A DNA stretch of 64,000 bases, taken from contig CM041779.1 of NCBI GenBank assembly GCA_023374045.1, positions 297,424,167 through 297,488,166 of the forward strand. Reading direction: 5' to 3'. Source of the stretch: Limonium bicolor (lineage: Eukaryota > Streptophyta > Magnoliopsida > Caryophyllales > Plumbaginaceae). The translations under genes were made by a program, and so were the position numbers. Numbering within the stretch: the stretch's first letter is position 1; every line of letters starts with the position of its first letter. The notes beneath the pieces were generated by a model. That model was not told the origin of the DNA. It worked only from the letters and a program-made list of their open reading frames with translations, and did not search any database. Shown one piece after another: positions 48,241-61,100 of this stretch.

Positions 48241-51200
48241 TGTAACACCCCTCTCCATAATCACGTAATAATCTCTCACGTAGCAATAAATAAAACGTCT
48301 CGCAGCGGAAAATAAATAACAATTACAATACTCACTCGGGTGTCACCGGCCATTACTCGCCCATGCGAGCAACGAAGCCAAACTACAACCAACTTCCAAT
48401 ATAAACAAACTACTAACCGTCGTGATAACGAGAAAACTCCTATACATCATACTAAGTCCATAAACCATAAACATCGACAAGTGAGCGTTTACCCAATCCT
48501 GAATATACATAACCTTACCATAATACCATACACCATCTTCATTGCTAAACCAAACGAACTCCATGTGCGGTAATTAAAGTAATATCTAATTACCCTGTTC
48601 CCGCACTTCAGCTCCGGCGATAATCAACAACCTGCATGAGTGTAGTATCAGCGATAGACGCTGAGTATGCCGGGCCTGGACCCTAATGGTCACTTGTCAT
48701 TTTAACCATCTTATTATTATATTGGTTTCATGCTTTACCATTTTACAGTTATAATCAATACTGTAATATAAATGCACAATGTACATAATCATCCATCCAA
48801 ATATCCACAAACATTCATTTAATATCTCATACACATTTATATATCGAACGTATCGAGTACTAACAATATAATGTACAATGTACAATCGCCGTAGCGTTCA
48901 CCATCCATTGTTAATTTAATTTAGTTTGGCCTTCAAGGCCCCATCCATATGTACAATGTACATTCGCCGTGGCGTACAGTTTTCATATTTAATTTACCTT
49001 AGCCTTGTAGGCTCCATCCAACCATGTTTATTTATTAATACCAGTTGGGCGTCATGTTAGGACAACCCTATAACCTCACCATGGACAGTAGTCCTCCCGT
49101 ACACACAAAGGTGCTCATTTCGCCAGAGGTCCGGAGGCCCCTGACTCTCTTATGTCTCGTAAGACGTCCTATAAAGGCCGTAGCCACCTGACCCACGATC
49201 CAGTTTGGGCTCGTTGGGTATAACCTGGAGCGAATCCAATTAGGAACCCCTCAGTGATCACAAATGCGCAACCAAGTAGTTTGTAAACTACCGGGATTCC
49301 TCACCTCAACTCATACCATCTCTCTCTATAATGTTTAAGATCTGCTCTTAGTCTTATGGAGAATAATTATTAATTAGCTGCCCAATGGGTCTCACGCATA
49401 CCTAGAAGTAATCTAGGTTATATTCATATTCGAGATCCATGCTCTAGAGTCCGACAATGTCGTGACCCGTTCCTAAGTATTTTACTTAGGTCACCATATA
49501 CTTAATATTAATACTATGGTTATATCAAGTAACCGTCATTTCATCACAACAACGTATATGTATGTTTATATAAGTCGATCTATAGTCGACGTAGTGTTAG
49601 TCCCGTAGGACGCTCGTGCATAAATAGGTAATGCAGTAACACTTAAACACATACATGTAACCACACACATATAACACACAAGTTATATCAACCAATCCGA
49701 GCCCAAGGAGCATCCTTAGGACAACTCGGATCAAACCCCTTTACATACCGTTCACCCTGATCGTATTACGGTGGAGTATGAATCAGCAAGATCCTATGCT
49801 CCGTGTAGTCCACTTGCTCGTCAAGCGTCTTGTCAGAAGTATAATCTAAACGGTATTAAAACTATAAGTCAGTCTCCATGACTAACTACATCCGGTATTT
49901 CCGAATAATAAGTAACCCCGACAGTTCACCCCGGTTTTCTACAGTTTTGTTACGGGTTTCTCTAAAACAGTCGGCTTGTTACTTAAAACGTGTACGTCAT
50001 AATATTTCAACTGTTAAGTTTGATTCTTTATATTTCTTTTAATCTTATCCACCATCTAGTTTAGGTACATAACCTATAGTTGCATGTATGCATGCATTAT
50101 TATATTATTTTTTTGTATTGTATCATTTGTTATATTGTATCATTCTCCCTCCATCCATTATAATACAATGTATTATATGATCCATTTATCTTTAGCAAAT
50201 AATTTTGCATCCAAATTCATAACTTATAGTTCGTAACTATATTTTTTAAATAACCACAACCATTAAATCATTTGGTTTCCAACCAAAATATATATCCATC
50301 CTATATACATTATTCTTGTGTATGTATATATTTACCACGTAGGTAATCCCATGAGTTTAATAACTCGTATATTTTGTTACATTTTATCATCTTTTTTAGA
50401 TGATTATTCCCATTAGTTTATTTATATTATACAACTTATATTAAGATTATTATCCTAATATTATGTAACATTTATGTTGTATATTTACAACTCCTAAGGT
50501 TTAAATCAATACACACCTTAGTTCATAATCCCATTTATTTAAATTCTATTTTGACCACATAACATTATGTAATGTTATGCCATAGCTAATCTCATTTGAT
50601 TTGATATTCTTATTTCCTTTAATTAATAACCTATAGTTTTTATATACAAAACTATTATATATTGCCACATAGGCATATATATTAAACCTTATTCTTTTCC
50701 ATATTCCATAGTTCTCTTTATTTACAAAATCACCCCACTATTTATACCATGTTATATATACCATTTAATATAACATTTCTAACTTATAAAAATGTATAAC
50801 CTATGGTTATTTTTGTAATGCCAAACAGCCCTTGTGCTGTTTTATAATGCCATTTGGCCCTATTTATAACATATAGTTTAACAATTCATTAAAACTATAT
50901 ATTATACATATATCTTAATAAATACTCTTATATAACTCTAAAAATCTCCAAATTTCACCAAAGGGTTTAAATATCCTTATTAACCCATATATAATCGGTA
51001 TTTCTATACCACCCCATCTTTTATTCCAAAGTGTCATAATGACATAATAACTATATATTATACATATATAGTTCATTTAATTCCAAAATCAACCCAATAA
51101 ATTCCTAAAAATTCCTAATAGCCCATGGGTGTTTAAAATACCATTGTACACCCTTAATTTTTCGGTAATAACATATTCACCATATATGTTTAAAAATATT

Positions 51201-53696
51201 ACCATAAGATACTTATCTTTATTATGAAACCTTAAATAAGTTATTTAACTTATCTAATTTGGTCAAAACCTACCATATGGTCAAGGTTGACCACCTTAAT
51301 ATTTCCTTGACCATTAATTTCCTTATATTACGGTTTTAACCCCTAAGTTTCCAAAATTCACCATTTAACCCCAAAACTAAATAAAACCTTATAAACTTTA
51401 TTTTAAATCCTTTTAACCTCTAATTTTCGGCCTTATTTTTATAAAGCCCCCAAATTTAATTTAATTACACTTAAGACCCCATTTCTTTTCGGTAATTCAT
51501 ATCACCTAAACTTAAATAAAAGCTTGTAAATAAATAAATAAATGGCCTAAAGTACATGGCCTTATTACAAACATTTGCTCACAAAATAAATTACACATAA
51601 ATGTCCCAAAATACATATAACTTTCGGCCCTCACCATAGTTTTCATTTAATTACCAAACTTCCACATAATGTCTTAAATTTGACATTTATGCTTGTTTAA
51701 TTAGTCATAAAATTTTAAACCATTCCTTAATCATTTTAAGGTCAAACATGACCAAATCACCATGTTCCCTTACGGCAATTTAATTAGAAGTAGTTTAAGA
51801 ACATATTAACTTAGCAAAGTTAATGTTTAAGTGATTTTACCTTGATTTAGCTTAGGTAAAGCCTTGTTTGGATCGCCACCTTAAGGAGAAATTCTCCACA
51901 GCTTGATTTACTTGTCTTCATGTAGAAAACAAGACATGATTAAACTCCAAACATGAGCTAACCATGAGAAGTAATTTAAGTCATGAAAATCATTGATTTT
52001 TACCTTAGATCTTCAAGCTTGTTATAGATCTGTCTCGGCCCTATTTTCCAGTAAAGAAAGAGTATCAAACTCTCTTAAAAACAAGGCACAAAACCGTGGG
52101 TAGTTAGCTTGGAAGATAGCAAAGATTTACCTTGTTTAAGATGCCAAAAATGGTGTTTTTGGCTTGGATCTAGCTACTCCTTGTAGATCTTGGTATACCA
52201 ACTGAATCTACATGAAAAGGAGAAAAAATAAGGCTAGGGAACCAAGGTTTACAACCGAAATTCACAAGGAAGAAGAGATATTGCTAGCACATTTTTACCT
52301 TAAATGGTCAAAACTTGAACTCTTCTCCTTAGATCTTGTTATGGCCGAAATTTATCCTTCCTTTAACCTCCAAAACACTCTACATAAATGTATAAAAAGG
52401 TTGGAGTGTAGATCATGGAAAAGGAAAGAAAGATGAAGAAAGTGGGCATTTTTATGCCTTAGGCTTACCTAGAGCTTGAGCTCTCATCAATGGAGTTTGG
52501 GAAGCTTACCTTCGGTCAAGAGGAGCCAAAGGGAGAGTTTGGCAATGAGTCCATGGTTGGAATGGGACTAATGAGGAGAAAATGACCTAATTTTGGCTTT
52601 AAAACACATTTTTTACTTATTTTTGTCTTAGTTGTTTTGATGACTCACCAATGACTTATTGGTGTTGATTATCTTGAAGGCTTGATCGGTGGAGAAACAG
52701 CAAGGGGCAGCCGTCCTTGTTTGGAGGAAGGTGGGTGAATAATTGTACATAATTGATTCAAAGATAATATGTTACTTTAAGCAATAAGTGAAAGATGACT
52801 CATCTTGCTTTGTCTTATTCTTGCTTGGAGCACCGTATAAGAAGGGAAATGAGACTCCAAAATAGGCTGGCTCAACACATGGGTAAGAAAGTGGTAGACA
52901 ACCTTTTAGTTTTATATGTTAAAGTATGTTTTTTCTTATTTTATGCAAAAGTAAGGTGGAATAAATAATTGTCACATGGGAATTGTCTCTTGGTCTATTA
53001 GGAGACTCATTAAACCAATTTTAAGAGGTCCAATTCGTGGTCAATGGTCAACATTGACCAACTTAGTCAATGTTGACCCAAACGGGCCCCACTTTAGGGT
53101 TTTATTAATATTTTAATATTAAATTTGTAAAAATTTGTAAATTCTTGGAATTAAATTTCTAATATCATATAATATGATCTATTATCATATTTAAAGGTAA
53201 TTATACCCTTTTAGCCCATTTAAAACCAATTTAGAAGGCAATTACACAAAAATGTGCTTTAAGGAGTTTTAGTGCACATTTTGTGTCTCAAGGAGTTTCT
53301 GAGCTTGATTTTCTTTGACAACGGTTTTGTTGTGTCCCTTACATGATATTTGATCATGGTATCCAATTTTATATCATTTAGAGGTCATTAGACCTTTAAG
53401 GTTTCTTAGAGCACATTTTTGCCCTTTTGGACCTTGAAGCATGTAAATGCTTTTTATTTGTGTTGGAGTGTTGTCCAACGATTGTAATATGTTTAGTATT
53501 GTGTTAATGTGCTTAGGACAAATTTTTAGGTCCTAAGAAGTTCATTTGGGTATTTATTTACCCTAGACAGTCAAAGGGTGCAACTTCTTGATTTGTGTTG
53601 ACCACTGTTGTTCTCAGTTGACTTTTAAGGCATGTTTAGGCCTTAATTAATGTGATTAAATATTTAATCCATGCTTTATTAGTTTGGGGTATTTCA
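48241..53696 (-). repeat. E8 left LTR (3' LTR)
   Basis: Plus-strand ends TGTAACACCCC and GGGGTATTTCA. Highly similar to the right LTR throughout, with many single-base indels. Contains about 50 bp near 52115-52170 that are absent from the right copy. The LTR hairpin is at 48353-48372. The 50000-51600 part is very AT-rich with no gene. Confidence 0.95.
48353..48372 (-). other. LTR hairpin module in E8 (left LTR)
   Basis: On the minus strand TTGCTCGC-ATGG-GCGAGTAA (one G-U pair), then GGCCGG and TGACACC, complementary with one G-U to GGTGTTA in the LTR terminus. Right copy at 58288-58307. Confidence 0.65.
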
Positions 53697-53699
53697 ATC

Positions 53700-53731
53700 T
53701 ACCCCCCTTAAAAAGACTTCGTCCCGAAGTC
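53700..53731 (-). promoter_or_regulatory. E8 polypurine tract with perfect hairpin
   Basis: Minus strand TTTTTAAGGGGGGTAGAT abuts the LTR. Beside it GACTTCG-TCC-CGAAGTC (53715-53731) is a perfect 7-bp stem. Confidence 0.8.
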
Positions 53732-54296
53732 TCTTAATCAAGTAGGTAAGTATATATAAATGTATAACTACCCATTATTCCCCTAATGTATATCTATGTG
53801 ATATATCATTTACACACATTGTACTGCGCTTATACAGCACATAGCCATCACGTTGTGGCGTTAGTTCAATCATATATGGATATAGGTGATCCATCAGCAC
53901 CATCATTTCCTATCAGTTCTACCAACCCTGACAACCTCCCTGAGGTGTCCATAACATTCCATTGTTCCACATTCCATGTCTAATGATTCATTTCGTATAT
54001 GGGCGATACCATATGTAATCATTCTATAAAGCAATATGAATACATATCACAAATAGCATAAGAAAGGTACTACACACATGGTGTAAATACAACATTCAAA
54101 CAAGTATCTCATAAGATACATACATACAAGTGCACACTACACACAAACAAACCAAACAACGCACGCCCCGCGTACCAACCATAACCAACCAAAACCAATT
54201 CACTGTATGCCATGCATACTAAACCATTCACTGTATGCCATGCATACTAAACAAACAAAAAACTTAGTGCACACATGTGCACAGCCAAGAGGCTAT

Positions 54297-54330
54297 ACCC
54301 CCCTTAAAAAGGGTTACGCCCCCGTACCCC
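54297..54330 (-). other. Second, internal polypurine tract in E8
   Basis: Minus-strand CCCTTTTTAAGGGGGGT about 0.6 kb upstream of the terminal tract, with an imperfect hairpin (TACG-CCCC-CGTA plus outer G-C pairs) beside it, as in E3. Confidence 0.6.
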
Positions 54331-56169
54331 ACAAGTATACAACAGCCGCTCAATAAGGAGCGCTGGATACTTGGCCCTCATAGAGTTCACCAACTCGTGG
54401 ATGATCTTCATATCAAAGAGACGGGTGTAACTCTAGCCCTTCTGGGCTCCATAAAGCATAAATGGTGAGGCACTGATCTATTTGTGCCCTCTCCCAAGTT
54501 CGTTCTTATGGGCCCACTCGCTTCGTATGAGGTGCAAACCCATGAACATAGGCTCAGTTTGCCTCCTTCCATTGCTGTGTATCCCCTCATTGGGATCACT
54601 AGCATACATGCGTGTGTCTTCTCTCACTGATATTCAGCTTGAGGTATAGTGTGACATTAGCTACTATTAGTACTTAGTGCTCTTGCACTTGTCTTGTAAT
54701 ACTAAGACGTACCAGTCTATATGTCCACAAAGATGATGATTGTCATCTATGTCTCCTGGTGGTTTTGTTCCGGAGTGACACACTATTGTAGTTCTCTCTC
54801 TTTTTTTTTTACACACTCGTGTTGATATTCACTTTATCTTTCTGCATTCTCACTAGATTAATAACTGCACAAGTGCAATACCAAAACACTCAGTCATACA
54901 GAGTGCAGAGGCTTAAACTCTCAGCAGCTAATATCCAATGAGTCAAACAGATAAGATGTGCCAATTATCCTGTGAGTGGTACATTCCTAATCCACTGTTC
55001 CTTTCTTAAGGTATCTGCTAGTATATAGCTTTGTCTTTTATCCTCGCGTAGTCACGCGTTTATGTCCATTTCATCTGGTAAATTTCCTCTGGATTGCAAG
55101 CATTTGCTCGATCCTTATGAGGATTCTACATAATATTTTTCCATAATGGGTTTTTCCTGTTTCTATCCTTAGTGTTCACGTCCTTGAAAGGTTTCCTTGC
55201 CTTCTCTGTATACTACCTACTGTTCTGTGTGTTGAAAGTTCTTGATTTCTCTAGCCCGTTGGTTTAACTGCGGCTCTTCTCGTCCATCTTCGAGGTAATC
55301 CGTCTTACTGTCCGTAGTATGGAGTTGACTACTTCTCGTGTTCCTAACACTACTTGTCTACTTGCATGGGGTACCGTACTGATACATTACTACTTACCCG
55401 ACTAACTCATAAATAAGTCTGTCGGGCCCACATGCTCCTAACGGAGTGCGGTCGTCCCATGTCTCGTTTAGTAAACTGGTAATGTCTGTCACACGGTTAT
55501 TGTGAAGTATTCTGTTGTCAACCTCCCTCTGATGGATATCCTTTTTGTTGTTTATTAGTTCCTGCCGTTGGTTATCTTGTAACAAGTGGTATTGCCTTAG
55601 TGGCATCAGTGGTAATTCGTGTCATAAGTCGGCGTTATTCAGTTCGGTGTAAGTAAAATCTGTGCTATATTTAGCAAACTTGGTTCTCTTAATTTGATCT
55701 CATTGAGTACAACACATATTCCTTTTCTCCTTGTTTATCATGATCACATCTCATCCATAGTTCATATTTATTCCCTCATCCGTTTAATTGGATGTACTGC
55801 AGATTGCATAATAGCTTGAGCAACTTGGCTCTTCACTACCCAACCATCCTCACTGACGGTGGTGCATCTATAAAGGGTATGCTTGTCCATAAGGACTAAA
55901 CATGTATCACCAGTAGTGATTAGCATTAAATGCGGGTATACACTGATGGTATTTGGCTAATAAGCCATGTCTAAAAATTCTCGGACAATTTAAACTGGTG
56001 TGGTTTACAACCACAGTGGATGTATAGTTTCTCCAGTTGTAGTGGTTGGACTAACGGTCCTTCCAAAGTTGCATAGGTTTCTAATCTCAGGGTTTGTATG
56101 AAAACGTTTGAAAACATTTTTTTTATACATATAATAAAAGACTAAAAAGTAGTAGTTGTTGCAGTTGCA

Positions 56170-56247
56170 GCACTTGCTCTGTCAAGTGCGCAAAGCAGAT
56201 GGAAATTTCAGTGGTTTACCTGTCATAGCGCTTGCAATAGCAAGTGC
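56170..56247. repeat. Two palindromic hairpins in E8
   Basis: GCACTTG-CTCTGT-CAAGTGC (56170-56189) and GCGCTTGC-AATA-GCAAGTGC (56228-56247) are diverged copies of one module. The second shares GTCATAGC and GTGCGCCATGC with the E3 palindrome. Confidence 0.7.
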
Positions 56248-56541
56248 GCCATGCAGGTGGAAATATTGGTCCAACAATTATCGATCTCATTGACTCTTCG
56301 TCGTCGGGTATGGGCTACATGATAATGTAAGCATTAACATCCTGTTCACATATATTATCCGTCAAGGTTTAAATCTTATTGGTACTGAGTACACACAACT
56401 AATCCCAAAGTCATACACAAAAGGCAAGTGGTCAATGACACACTCCCACATACTTCTAACATAGCTCTGTCTAACATCCGAGGTAAATACAATACATAGT
56501 AAGCAAGGTCTTCCACCAGCGGTCTCATGGAGTCAGGGTAC

Positions 56542-57943
56542 TCAAGCCCTATCTACTCCCTTGCCTCTCTGGGCTCCAGCATCAGTAGATGTCTTGCCAT
56601 CCTGACCGCCTCGTGGTACTCCAGATCCTCCAACTGAGGTCTTCTGAGTATTCCTTGGTGGCCTGTAATTACGGCTCTCAGGGTTCATCCAGCATTCGAA
56701 TTCCCTATGGCCCTCTTTCTTGCAGCACCGACAGACAACTTTGCGGCCTTCGCAGTCGACCCCAGGATGGTCCTTCCCACAACGCTTACAGTAAAAATGG
56801 CGCTGGGGCTGTCCGGTGCTAATGGTAGTAATTAAGTTTAAGTTATAATATGATGGTATAAAGGTTAAGGTCACAATTGAATTTAAGAGGTAGGTGTTCT
56901 CACCCTTAGGAGGTGCAAATCTCAAAGGCTGAGCATCTATAGCTGGGCCGGTCAACCGAAGGATGGGCTCTTTTCCCTTTGCTCCCTGGTGATCCTGCTG
57001 CCCTTTCTTTGGAAAGAACTTCCTGTTTAAGGTTTCAGGTCAGCATTCATAAGGTATTTAATATGATAAATAATCTAGAATGGGATAAGTCCTTACTTTC
57101 CCTTCTTTTGGCCATCGCCTGGAGGTGCTCCTCCACCCTCAGACTCTCCCTCAGGGTTCTTCCTCTTCTTGGCCCCGAGAGTCTCTTCCCGAGTCTGGAG
57201 CATTAGCTCCGTCCTCGAGGCAGCCTCATAACACTCCTGGAATCTCATTGGTAAGTTTTCACAAAGTTAATTGGTAATGTAGTAAGTATGGAATTTTATG
57301 GCTTTCATGTTAATACCTGGATGGTAGTGTAGAGGGTAGCACCCATCGCCATCTGGATGCGAAACAATAGTCCTCCCCGGAACTTCTCGACCTTCACGGT
57401 CTCTGAGTAATCCACTCCGGGGACGAAGTCCAATAGACCAATGAATCGAGCGTAGTATTCATCCACGGTCAGACTTCCCTGGGACAATGTCTCGAACTCC
57501 TGGCGCTTCTTCTGTTTGAGATGTGCTGGGTAGTACTTCCCTCTCAGTAACTCGACAAAGGCAGCCCATGAAAAGTCGGGCGTAGCCAGGTGATGGTCCT
57601 TGACCAATCTCCACCAAGTGCTGGCTGCATCCTTCAGATGGAAAGCAGCAATGGCGACCTTCTTGTCGTCCGGTACCTGTAAGGCTTCATAGGCCTTCTC
57701 ATGTTCAACAATGTAACGCTCCAAAGCTACGGGGTCTGGTTCCCCAGAATATGTAGGTGGTCGGGTCTCTGTAACTGACTTTAGCCAATTTGTTTCCCTG
57801 GGCTGTGGCGGGTGGGCTGGTGCTCCTCCTATTTGAGTCCCCAGCTGTGCAAGAACAGCAGCAATCGTCTCAGCAATTCTTGGATTCGCGGGGGCACCGC
57901 CTCCACCTCTACCAGTACCACGCCCTCTAGTTCTCCCAGACAT
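56542..57943 (-). CDS. gag: E8 gag, interrupted by introns
   Basis: Gag forms the particle and packages element RNA. Exon 1 (57943-57317, 209 codons) starts about 220 nt after the primer-binding site. It has an R/G-rich N-terminus (1-16), PTYSGEPDP (63-71), the WW capsid core (110-111), KYYPA (136-140) and QGSLTVDEYYARF (155-167), fitting the Retrotrans_gag family of plant chromoviruses. An in-frame TGA follows unless 57316-57237 is removed as an intron. Exon 2 (57236-57097) is Lys/Glu/Gly-rich. A second intron (57096-57023) also carries a stop. Exon 3 (57022-56542) rejoins in frame and encodes two zinc knuckles, CX2CX3HX4C (CKRCGKDHPGVDC) and CX2CX4HX4C, then a Gly/Arg tail. An open but intron-like insert lies at 56903-56819. 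The spliced product would be about 415 residues. Splicing is inferred. Confidence 0.8.
56819..56903 (-). other. Intron-like insert in gag exon 3 (85 nt)
   Basis: G|GTGAGA...CATTAG|C boundaries and AT-rich content, absent from the E5 gag between the APP(K/R)G and knuckle segments. Its length is 3n+1, so clean removal would shift the frame, while retention keeps the frame open. Either a retained insert or an intron with a one-base sequence error. Confidence 0.45.
57023..57096 (-). other. Predicted gag intron 2 (74 nt)
   Basis: GTAAGG donor, GCTGACC branch-like site, TTAAACAG acceptor. Reading through gives TAA at once, while removal keeps the frame (phase 2). The homologous E5 gag has continuous KK-rich sequence here. 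Confidence 0.75.
57237..57316 (-). other. Predicted gag intron 1 (80 nt)
   Basis: CAG|GTATTA donor, ATTCCAG|GAG acceptor, AT-rich, in-frame TGA four codons in. Removal joins exon 1 and exon 2 in phase 0. Confidence 0.65.
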
Positions 57944-58143
57944 CTGTAGTACAGTATGTCACAAAAATTCTCGGTAAATTACCGTATACAACCAATAGAT
58001 ATTGAATTGCCTTAAGGCTACTAGGTCACGCAATTTGCGTTACTAGACACAATATCTTTCTAAGACGAATCGTCTCATAACTCCCAAATATTTCCCGTAA
58101 TTTCCCAAGTCCTAAGCTCACTGTCTTAACCTACTATCTCGTC

Positions 58144-58175
58144 ATCAGAGCGGTACTCCGCTCTGATACCACTTT
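58144..58175 (-). promoter_or_regulatory. E8 primer-binding site inside a hairpin
   Basis: On the minus strand AAAG then TGGTATCAGAGC (58160-58171) follow the 5' LTR. ATCAGAGCGG/CCGCTCTGAT forms a perfect 10-bp stem with loop AGTA (58144-58167). Confidence 0.85.
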
Positions 58176-61100
58176 TGTAACACCCCTCTCCATAATCACA
58201 TAATAGTCTCTCACGTAGCAATAAATAAAACGTCTCGCAGCGGAAAATAAATAACAATTACAATACTCACTCGGGTGTCACCGGCCATTACTCGCCCATG
58301 CGAGCAACGAAGCCAAACTACAACCAACTTCCAATATAAACAAACTACTAACCGCCGTGATAACGAGAAAACTCCTATACATCATACTAAGTCCATAAAC
58401 CATAAACATCGACAAGTGAGCGTCTACCCAATCCTGAATATACATAACCTTACCATAATACCATACACCATCTTCATTGCTAAACCAAACGAACTCCATG
58501 TGTGGTAATTAAAGTAATCTATAATTACCCTGTTCCCGCACTTCAGCTCCGGCGATAATCAACAACCTGCATGAGTGTAGTATCAGCGATAGACGCTGAG
58601 TATGCCGGGCCTGGACCCTAATGGTCACTTGTCATTTTAACCATCTTATTATTATATTGGTTTCATGCTTTACCATTTTACAGTTATAATCAATACTGTA
58701 ATATAAATGCACAATGTACATAATCATCCATCCAAATATCCACAAACTTTTAACCATCCATCCAAATATCCACAAACATTCATTTAATATCTCATATAAC
58801 ATTTATATATATCGAACGTATCGAGTACTAACAATATAATGTACAATGTACAATCGCCGTAGCGTTCACCATCCATTGTTAATTTAATTTAGTTTGGCCT
58901 TCAAGGCCCCATCCATATGTACAATGTACATTCGCCGTGGCGTACAGTTTTCATATTTAATTTACCTTAGCCTTGTAGGCTCCATCCAACCATGTTTATT
59001 TATTAATACCAGTTGGGCGTCATGTTAGGACAACCCTATAACCTCACCATGGACAGTAGTCCTCCCGTACACACAAAGGTGCTCATTTCGCCAGAGGTCC
59101 GGAGGCCCATGACTCTCTTATGTCTCGTAAGACGTCCATATAAAGGCCGTAGCCACCTGACCCACGATCCAGTTTGGGCTCGTTGGGTATAACCTGGAGC
59201 GGAATCCAATTAGGAAACCCCTCAGTGATCACAAATGCGCAACCAAGTAGTTCGTAAACTACCGGGATTCCTCACCTCAACTCATACCATCTCTCTCTCA
59301 TAATGTTTAAGATCTGCTCTTAGTCTTATGGAGAATAATTATTAATTAGCTGCCCAATGGGTCTCACGCATACCTAGAAGTAATCTAGGTTATATTCATA
59401 TTCGAGATCCATGCTCTAGAGACCGACAATGTCGTGACCCGTTCCTAAGTATTTTACTTAGGTCACCATATACTTAATATTAATACTATGGTATTATATC
59501 AAGTAACCGTCATTTCATCACAACAACGTATATGTATGTTTATATAAGTCGATCTATAGTCGACGTAGTGTTAGTCCCGTAGGACGCTCGTGCATAAATA
59601 GGTAATGCAGTAACACTTAAACACATACATGTAACCACACACATATAACACACAAGTTATATCAACCAAATCCGAGCCCAAGGAGCATCCTTAGGACAAC
59701 TTGGATCAAACCCCTTTACATACCGTTCACCCTGATCGTATTACGGTGGAGTATGAAACAGCAAGATCCTATGCTCCGTGTAGTCCACTTGCTCGTCAAG
59801 CGTCTTGTCAGAAGTATAATCTAAACGGTATTAAAACTATAAGTCAGTCTCCATGACTAACTACATCCGGTATTTCCGAATAATAAGTAACCCCGACAGT
59901 TCACCCCGGTTTTCTACAGTTTTGTTACGGGTTTCTCTAAAACAATCGGCTTGTTACTTAAAACGCGTACGTCATGATATTTCAACTGTTAAGTTTGATT
60001 CTTTATATTTCTTTTAATCTTATCCACCATCTAGTTTAGGTACATAACCTATAGTTGCATGTATGCATGCATTATTATATTATTTTTTGTATTGTATCAT
60101 TTATTATATTGTATCATTCTCCCACCATCCATTATAATACAATGTATTATATGATCCATTTATCTTTAGCAAATAATATTTGCATCCAAAATTCATAACT
60201 TATAGTTCGTAACTATATTTTTTTTTAAATAACCACAACCATTAAATCATATGGTTTCCAACCAAAATATATATCCATCCTTATATACATTATTCTTGTG
60301 TATGTATATATTTACCACGTAGGTAATTCCCATGAGTTTAATAAACTCTTATATTTTATGTTACATTTTATCATCTTTTATTAGATGATTATTCCCATTA
60401 GTTGTATTATATTATACAACTTATATTAAGATTATTATCCTAATATTATGTAACATTTTATGTTGTATATTTACAACTCCTAAGGTTTAAATCAATACAC
60501 ACCTTAGTTCATAAATCCCATTTATTTAAATTCTATTTTGACCACATAACATTATGTAATGTTATGCCATATGCTAATATCATTTGATTTGATATTCTTA
60601 TTTCCTTTAATTAATAACCTATAGTTTTTATACAAAACTATTATATATTGCCACATAGGCATATATATTAAACCTTATTCTTTTCCATATTCCATAGTTC
60701 TCTTTATTTACAAAATCACCCCACTATTTATACCATGTTATATATACCATTTAATATAACATTTCTAACTTATAAAAATGTATAACCTATGGTTATTTTT
60801 GTAAATGCCGAACAGCCCTTGTGCTGTTTTATAATTGCCATTTGGCCCTATTTATAACATATAGTTTAACAATTCATTAAAACTATATATTATACATATA
60901 TCTTAATAAATACTCTTATATAACTCTAAAAATCTCCAAATTTCACCAAAGGGTTATAAATATCCTTATTAACCCATATATAATCGGTATTTACTATACC
61001 ACCCCATCTTTTATTCCAAAGTGTCATAATGACATAATAACTATATATTATACATATATAGTTCATTTTAATTCCAAAATCAACCCAATAAATTCCTAAA

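Larger units (their letters stand above)
53732..56541 (-). other. E8 non-coding internal region downstream of gag
   Basis: 2.8 kb between the gag stop and the polypurine tract, where pol would be expected. Only short unconserved frames. Contains a second polypurine tract with partial hairpin (54297-54330), blocks shared with E3 (54863-54915, 55306-55465) and two palindromic hairpins (56170-56189, 56228-56247). Confidence 0.7.

Noticed and set aside
56819..56903. Treating the third gag insert as a normal intron
   Set aside because: Removal shifts the frame by one base with any nearby acceptor. Kept only as intron-like.
48340..58508. Matching 77- and 73-codon frames at 48340 and 58275 as a duplicated gene
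   Set aside because: They are the same position in the two E8 LTRs, overlap the conserved hairpin and lack motifs.
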